Shown here one piece after another: positions 6,590 through 9,592 of a DNA stretch of 9,592 nucleotides (position 1 is its first letter; every line of letters begins with the position of its first letter). This stretch comes from Betaproteobacteria bacterium (GTDB lineage Bacteria > Pseudomonadota > Gammaproteobacteria > Burkholderiales > SG8-39), in contig JAAOZY010000474.1 in the NCBI GenBank assembly GCA_012274205.1, positions 1-9,592 on the forward strand, in the 5' to 3' direction. The position numbers and the translations under genes were made by a program. The notes beneath the pieces were generated by a model, which made no database searches, was not told the DNA's origin, and saw only the letters and a program-made list of their open reading frames with translations.

Positions 6590-7092
6590 TGCAACCGCCG
6601 GTGCTGGTGCTTGCGGCGGGCAATCGCAGCCGCGGCGACGACGCCATCGGTCCGCTGCTGCTCGAGCGCCTTGCGTCCTGGCTCGCAGCCGCGGGGCGCA
6701 GCGGCGAATTCGAGCTGATCGACGACTACCAGCTGCAGGTCGAGCATGCGCTCGATCTGCAGGGGCGGCGCCTGGCCCTGTTCATCGATGCCGGCTGGCG
6801 CACGCCGGCGCCGCTCGCGTTTTACGCGCTGAGCGCGCGGCCGGACGCGGCACCCGCCAGCACGCATGCGCTGTCGCCGCAGGCGGTGCTGGGGGTATAC
6901 CGGCAAATCGCCCTGGCGGAGCCGCCGCCGGCCTTCGTGTTGTGCGTGAGTGGCGATCAGTTTGAACTCGGCGCAGGCCTGAGCGCGGCGGCCAAGCTGC
7001 ATTTGGAGGCAGCCTGGCAGCAGCTGGAGCGCTTGTGCGCGCAGCCCGAGGAGACGCACTGGCAGGCCCTGGCGGGAGCGGAACCGGATTAA
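6589..7092 (+). CDS. hoxW: HoxH-specific hydrogenase maturation endopeptidase HoxW
   Basis: HoxW cleaves the C-terminal extension of HoxH after nickel insertion, the last step of large-subunit maturation. The 167-residue protein begins at ATG 6589, overlapping the hoxH stop by one base. The family signature is AGNRSRGDDAIGP (10-22), the G-N-x-x-R-G-D-D-x-x-G form of the HybD/HycI/HoxW protease group. By comparison with HybD (ligands Glu16, Asp62, His93), the nickel-sensing residues should be D18, D67 in LFIDAGW, and H93 in STHALSP. VSGDQFELGAGLS near 120-132 is also typical. A G-rich GGGGGA just before the ATG is the only likely ribosome site, with only 3 bases between, so coupling to hoxH is probable. 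It is the last gene of the hydrogenase operon visible here. Confidence 0.93.
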   Translation: MQPPVLVLAAGNRSRGDDAIGPLLLERLASWLAAAGRSGEFELIDDYQLQVEHALDLQGRRLALFIDAGWRTPAPLAFYALSARPDAAPASTHALSPQAVLGVYRQIALAEPPPAFVLCVSGDQFELGAGLSAAAKLHLEAAWQQLERLCAQPEETHWQALAGAEPD

Positions 7093-7094
7093 TG

Positions 7095-7124
7095 TTTCCG
7101 CGCGCGCGTTCGGCGCGGCATAAT
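7095..7124 (+). promoter_or_regulatory. Candidate promoter for the MacAB-type export operon
   Basis: CATAAT at 7119-7124 matches the -10 consensus at five of six bases. TTTCCG at 7095-7100, 18 bases upstream, is a weak -35 (three of six). Predicted transcription starts near 7131, almost at ATG 7133, so the message would have virtually no leader. There is no other good -10 in the 40-base gap between hoxW and the adaptor. Confidence 0.33.
7098..7118 (+). other. GC-rich hairpin between hoxW and the adaptor gene
   Basis: CCGCGC at 7098-7103 pairs perfectly with GCGCGG at 7113-7118 around a 9-base loop. No T-run follows (the next bases are CATAATTG), so it is not a convincing intrinsic terminator. 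It could weaken readthrough from hox, protect the mRNA end, or simply lie in the spacer of the candidate promoter. Confidence 0.35.
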
Positions 7125-7132
7125 TGCAGACC

Positions 7133-8350
7133 ATGACTACGAATGCTGTCTCAAGCCGGCGCGCGCAATGCGGCGGCCTCGCCCTCAGCCTTGCGCTCGC
7201 GCTGGGCGTGATCGCGATGCTCGCCGCGGGTGTGTGGTATCTCACCCGTCCAAAGCCCATATTGGTAACCGTGGCGGTGGCCAGCGTCGGCCGCGTCGAA
7301 CAGACCGTGGCCAATACGCGCGCGGGTTCGGTGATGCCCTGCCGGCGCGCCAAGCTCGCGCCGCCCGCGGGTGGGCGCATCGAGAAGCTCAACGTGAAGG
7401 AGGGCGACCGGGTGCGCCCGGGGCAGGTGCTGCTCAGTTTGTGGGACGATGACGTCGCCGCACGTGAACGCCTGGCGCGCGAGCAGCTGCAGACTGCCAG
7501 GGCGCACGTGCGCGAAGTCTGCGAAATGGCCAAGGCGTCCGCGCGCGACGCGCGCCGGGCGCGCGACTTGCGCGAGAAGAATTTCGTGTCGCAGGAGGCG
7601 GTCGAACGCGCCGATGCCGATGCGACGGCGAAGCAGGCGAGCTGCGATTCCACCGGGACCCAGGTTGCGGAGGCCGAAGCGCGCATCCAGGCGTCGCGCG
7701 CCGACGTCGACCGCACGGTGCTGCGCGCGCCCTTTGCCGGCATCGTCGCCGAAGTCAACGGCGAGGTGGGCGAATACCTGACGCCGTCTCCGCCCGGAAT
7801 TCCGACTTTGCCCGCGGTGGACCTGATCGACGACTCCTGCCTGTATGTTTCCGCGCCGATAGACGAGGTCGACGCGGCGCAGATCAAGGTGGGCATGAAT
7901 GCGCGCGTTACGCTGGACGCTTATCGCGGCCAGCATTTCCCCGGCAGGGTGCGCCGCATCGCGCCCTATGTGCTGGCGGTGGAAAAGCAGGCGCGCACGG
8001 TCGAGGTCGAGGTCAATTTCGACAAGCCCGCCGAGGCCAAGGACCTGCTGGTCGGCTACAGCGCGGACATCGAAATCGTGATGGGCGGCCACGACCAGGT
8101 GGTGCGCATTCCGACCCCCGCGCTGATGCCGGGCAACCGCGTGCTGGTGCTGGGCGCGGACGGGCGGCTGCAGGAACGCAAGATCGACACGGGCTTGTCC
8201 AACTGGGAGTACAGCGAAGTGAAATCCGGCCTCAGCCGCGGCGACCGGGTGGTCACCTCGCTCGAGCGCGAGGGCGTCAAGGCGGGAGCCGTCGCGGTAG
8301 TGGACCAATCCGTGACGGAGAAGAAGGAGGCCGCCAAGGCCCAACAATGA
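7133..8350 (+). CDS. Periplasmic adaptor (membrane fusion) protein, MacA/HlyD-like
   Basis: This is the periplasmic adaptor of a tripartite exporter, linking an inner-membrane ABC transporter to an outer-membrane TolC-type channel. From ATG 7133 it has 405 residues, slightly longer than E. coli MacA (about 371). Residues about 14-37 form one N-terminal membrane anchor. APPAGGRIEKLNVKEGDRVRPGQVLL (77-101) is the first lipoyl half-motif. Residues about 105-195 are a charged Ala/Arg/Glu-rich helical hairpin, shorter than MacA's. VLRAPFAGIVAEVNGEVGEYL (from 197) is the second lipoyl half. Beta-barrel and membrane-proximal domains follow to about 390, then a Lys/Glu tail. No Shine-Dalgarno precedes the ATG; TTG 7124 is an alternative start adding three residues. 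The stop overlaps the ATPase start (ATGA). Substrate is unknown, and an RND-type adaptor is excluded by the neighbouring ABC genes. Confidence 0.85.
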   Translation: MTTNAVSSRRAQCGGLALSLALALGVIAMLAAGVWYLTRPKPILVTVAVASVGRVEQTVANTRAGSVMPCRRAKLAPPAGGRIEKLNVKEGDRVRPGQVLLSLWDDDVAARERLAREQLQTARAHVREVCEMAKASARDARRARDLREKNFVSQEAVERADADATAKQASCDSTGTQVAEAEARIQASRADVDRTVLRAPFAGIVAEVNGEVGEYLTPSPPGIPTLPAVDLIDDSCLYVSAPIDEVDAAQIKVGMNARVTLDAYRGQHFPGRVRRIAPYVLAVEKQARTVEVEVNFDKPAEAKDLLVGYSADIEIVMGGHDQVVRIPTPALMPGNRVLVLGADGRLQERKIDTGLSNWEYSEVKSGLSRGDRVVTSLEREGVKAGAVAVVDQSVTEKKEAAKAQQ

Positions 8351-9021
8351 TCCGTCTTGCCGGCATCGCGCGCACATTCCTTGTGGGGGGCGAGCAGGTT
8401 CACGCCCTGCGCGCCGTGGACCTTGCCATCGCGCCCGGCGAATACCTGTCGATCATGGGCCCTTCCGGATCGGGGAAATCGACGCTGCTCAATATCATCG
8501 GCCTGCTCGATCGGCCCGATGCCGGCACCTACGAACTCGATGGACGCAAGGTCACCGCCCTGAGCGACGACGAACTGGCGCGGGTGCGCCGCGAAAAAAT
8601 CGGCTTCGTGTTCCAGTTCTTCCATCTGGTGCCGCGCCTGACCGCGGTACAGAACATCGAGCTGCCCATGATTCTTGCGGGCATCGACCCGGCCGAGCGA
8701 AAACCGAGGCTGGCGCGCCTGCTCGCGGAATACGGCCTGGAGGAGCGCGCGGGCCATCGTCCCGACCAGCTCTCCGGGGGGCAGTGCCAGCGCGTCGCGA
8801 TTGCCCGCGCCATGTCCATGGGACCGACCGTGATACTCGCCGACGAGCCCACCGGCAACCTCGACCGGCACACCGGACAGGAAGTGCTGGCCGTGCTCGA
8901 GCGCGTGCACGAGAACGGCGGCACCCTGGTGATCGTGACCCACGATCCGGACATCGGCGCGCGCGCGCAGCGGCGCCTGCGCATGCTCGACGGCGCCGTC
9001 GTCTCCGACGCAACCGGCTGA
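8347..9021 (+). CDS. ABC transporter ATPase, MacB/LolD-like
   Basis: This is the stand-alone ATPase of a MacB/LolCDE-type ABC system, 224 residues. Walker A is GPSGSGKST (38-46), the Q-loop glutamine is Q90 in FVFQFFHLVPRLT, the signature LSGGQCQRVAIARA starts at 142, Walker B is VILADEP (162-168) followed by TGNLD, and the H-loop histidine is H199 in IVTHD. All catalytic motifs are intact. TGNLD and the short length are typical of the MacB/LolD/FtsE group, whose energy drives periplasmic movements (mechanotransmission) rather than direct passage through the membrane. AAGGAGG at 8324-8330 is a good ribosome site but 16 bases from the ATG, so coupling through the ATGA overlap with the adaptor is likely. 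In E. coli MacB the ATPase and permease are fused; here they are separate. Confidence 0.92.
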   Translation: MIRLAGIARTFLVGGEQVHALRAVDLAIAPGEYLSIMGPSGSGKSTLLNIIGLLDRPDAGTYELDGRKVTALSDDELARVRREKIGFVFQFFHLVPRLTAVQNIELPMILAGIDPAERKPRLARLLAEYGLEERAGHRPDQLSGGQCQRVAIARAMSMGPTVILADEPTGNLDRHTGQEVLAVLERVHENGGTLVIVTHDPDIGARAQRRLRMLDGAVVSDATG

Positions 9022-9023
9022 GC

Positions 9024-9592
9024 ATGCGCCTCACCGACCTGCTCGACTTCGCCTGGCAGGTGCTGCGCGGCTCGGTCTCGCGCACGCTGCTGATCCTGCT
9101 GGCGATGGGCATAGGCGTGGCCGCGGTGGTGATGGTGACCGCACTCGGCGAAGGGGCGCGGCTGTACGTGGCGAATCAGTTCGGCTCGCTTGGCTCCAAC
9201 CTGGTGTTCGTGTTGCCCGGCCGCAGCGAAACCTCCGGCGCCATGCCCGGGGTTTTGATCGGCAAGACGCCGCGTGAATTGACCGTGGAGGACGCGCTTG
9301 CGCTCAAACGCAGCCACGCCATTCGGCGCTTTGCGCCGCTGATCGTCGGCGCCGGCGATGTGCAGGCGGGTGGGCGCACGCGCGAGACGCCGGTGCTCGG
9401 ATCCACGGCGGAACTGATGGATATCCGCCACATGGAAATGGCGCAGGGAAATTTCCTGCCGCAAGGCGATCCGCGCCACAGCCAGCCGGTGTGCATCATC
9501 GGCGCCAAGGTCGCGAACGAATTGTTCGGATCGCGTCCGGCAGTGGGGGAATGGGTGCGCGTGGGCGATCGCCGCTTTCGCGTAATCGGGAT
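9024..9592 (+). CDS. MacB/FtsX-type ABC transporter permease, N-terminal part (3' truncated by window edge)
   Basis: The frame starts at ATG 9024, two bases after the ATPase stop, and stays open to the window end (about 189 residues seen). Residues about 17-41 (from SVSRTLLILL, through GIGVAAVVMV) form the first membrane helix. This is followed by the motif region ALGEGARLYVANQFGSLGSN, typical of the periplasmic MacB_PCD domain. Later VCIIGAKVANELFG and RVGDRRFRVIG also fit that domain. A complete protein of this family has four membrane helices and about 400 residues; the last three helices lie beyond the edge. With the adaptor and ATPase it makes a MacAB-like exporter. No outer-membrane TolC-type gene is visible. 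No clear ribosome site is present, so initiation is probably coupled to the ATPase gene. Confidence 0.88.
   Translation, partial: MRLTDLLDFAWQVLRGSVSRTLLILLAMGIGVAAVVMVTALGEGARLYVANQFGSLGSNLVFVLPGRSETSGAMPGVLIGKTPRELTVEDALALKRSHAIRRFAPLIVGAGDVQAGGRTRETPVLGSTAELMDIRHMEMAQGNFLPQGDPRHSQPVCIIGAKVANELFGSRPAVGEWVRVGDRRFRVIG

Noticed and set aside
6574..8377. Long - strand open frames (up to 440 codons) opposite hoxW and the adaptor gene
   Set aside because: Both overlap well-supported + strand genes and are of biased composition without motifs.
1..9592. CRISPR arrays, tRNA/rRNA genes, insertion sequences, attachment sites, riboswitches
   Set aside because: Looked for and not seen. The genes fill nearly all of the window, and no terminal inverted repeats, transposase motifs or spaced direct repeats stand out.

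Overview
The window is high-G+C bacterial DNA, densely packed and read entirely on the + strand. It looks like a proteobacterium, most plausibly a betaproteobacterium. The hydrogenase subunits resemble, from memory, the soluble NAD-reducing enzymes of Ralstonia/Cupriavidus and Hydrogenophilus, and the c-di-GMP proteins are of a kind common in that class. The assignment is inference from protein character; there is no rRNA or other marker in the window.

Region 1 (1-1814) holds the C-terminal end of an HD-GYP phosphodiesterase. It is followed, with a 4-base overlap, by a GGDEF-EAL protein in which the signature residues of both domains are degraded. The pair looks like a c-di-GMP signalling unit: one probable enzyme plus one probable binding or scaffold protein.

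Region 2 (1815-2005) is the only sizeable gene-free stretch (191 bases). It carries a near-consensus FNR/CRP-type box, TTGACCAAGATCAA at 1931-1944, placed about right for class II activation of a weak -10 at 1966-1971. Upstream of it is a sigma-54-like GG-N10-GC element at 1893-1908. These sites argue that hoxF starts at ATG 2006, not at the first ATG of the open frame (1892).

Region 3 (2006-7092) is a compact operon hoxF-hoxU-hoxY-hoxH-hoxW. It encodes a complete four-subunit group 3d (bidirectional, NAD-linked, cytoplasmic) [NiFe] hydrogenase and its dedicated maturation protease. HoxYH is the hydrogenase module, HoxFU the diaphorase module, and HoxW removes the C-terminal extension of HoxH after Ni insertion. 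Most junctions overlap (ATGA, GTGA, TGATG), which suggests translational coupling. No hoxI, hyp genes or regulator are visible here.

Region 4 (7093-9592) is a MacAB-type export operon: a periplasmic adaptor, a stand-alone ABC ATPase, and the N-terminal part of a FtsX/MacB-type permease that runs off the window. A short hairpin and a candidate promoter lie between hoxW and the adaptor gene.

I found no clearly undescribed system. The points most worth checking are the putative oxygen-responsive control of hox, the degenerate GGDEF-EAL protein, the incomplete [2Fe-2S] ligand set in the N-terminal domain of HoxF, and the possibly leaderless adaptor gene.
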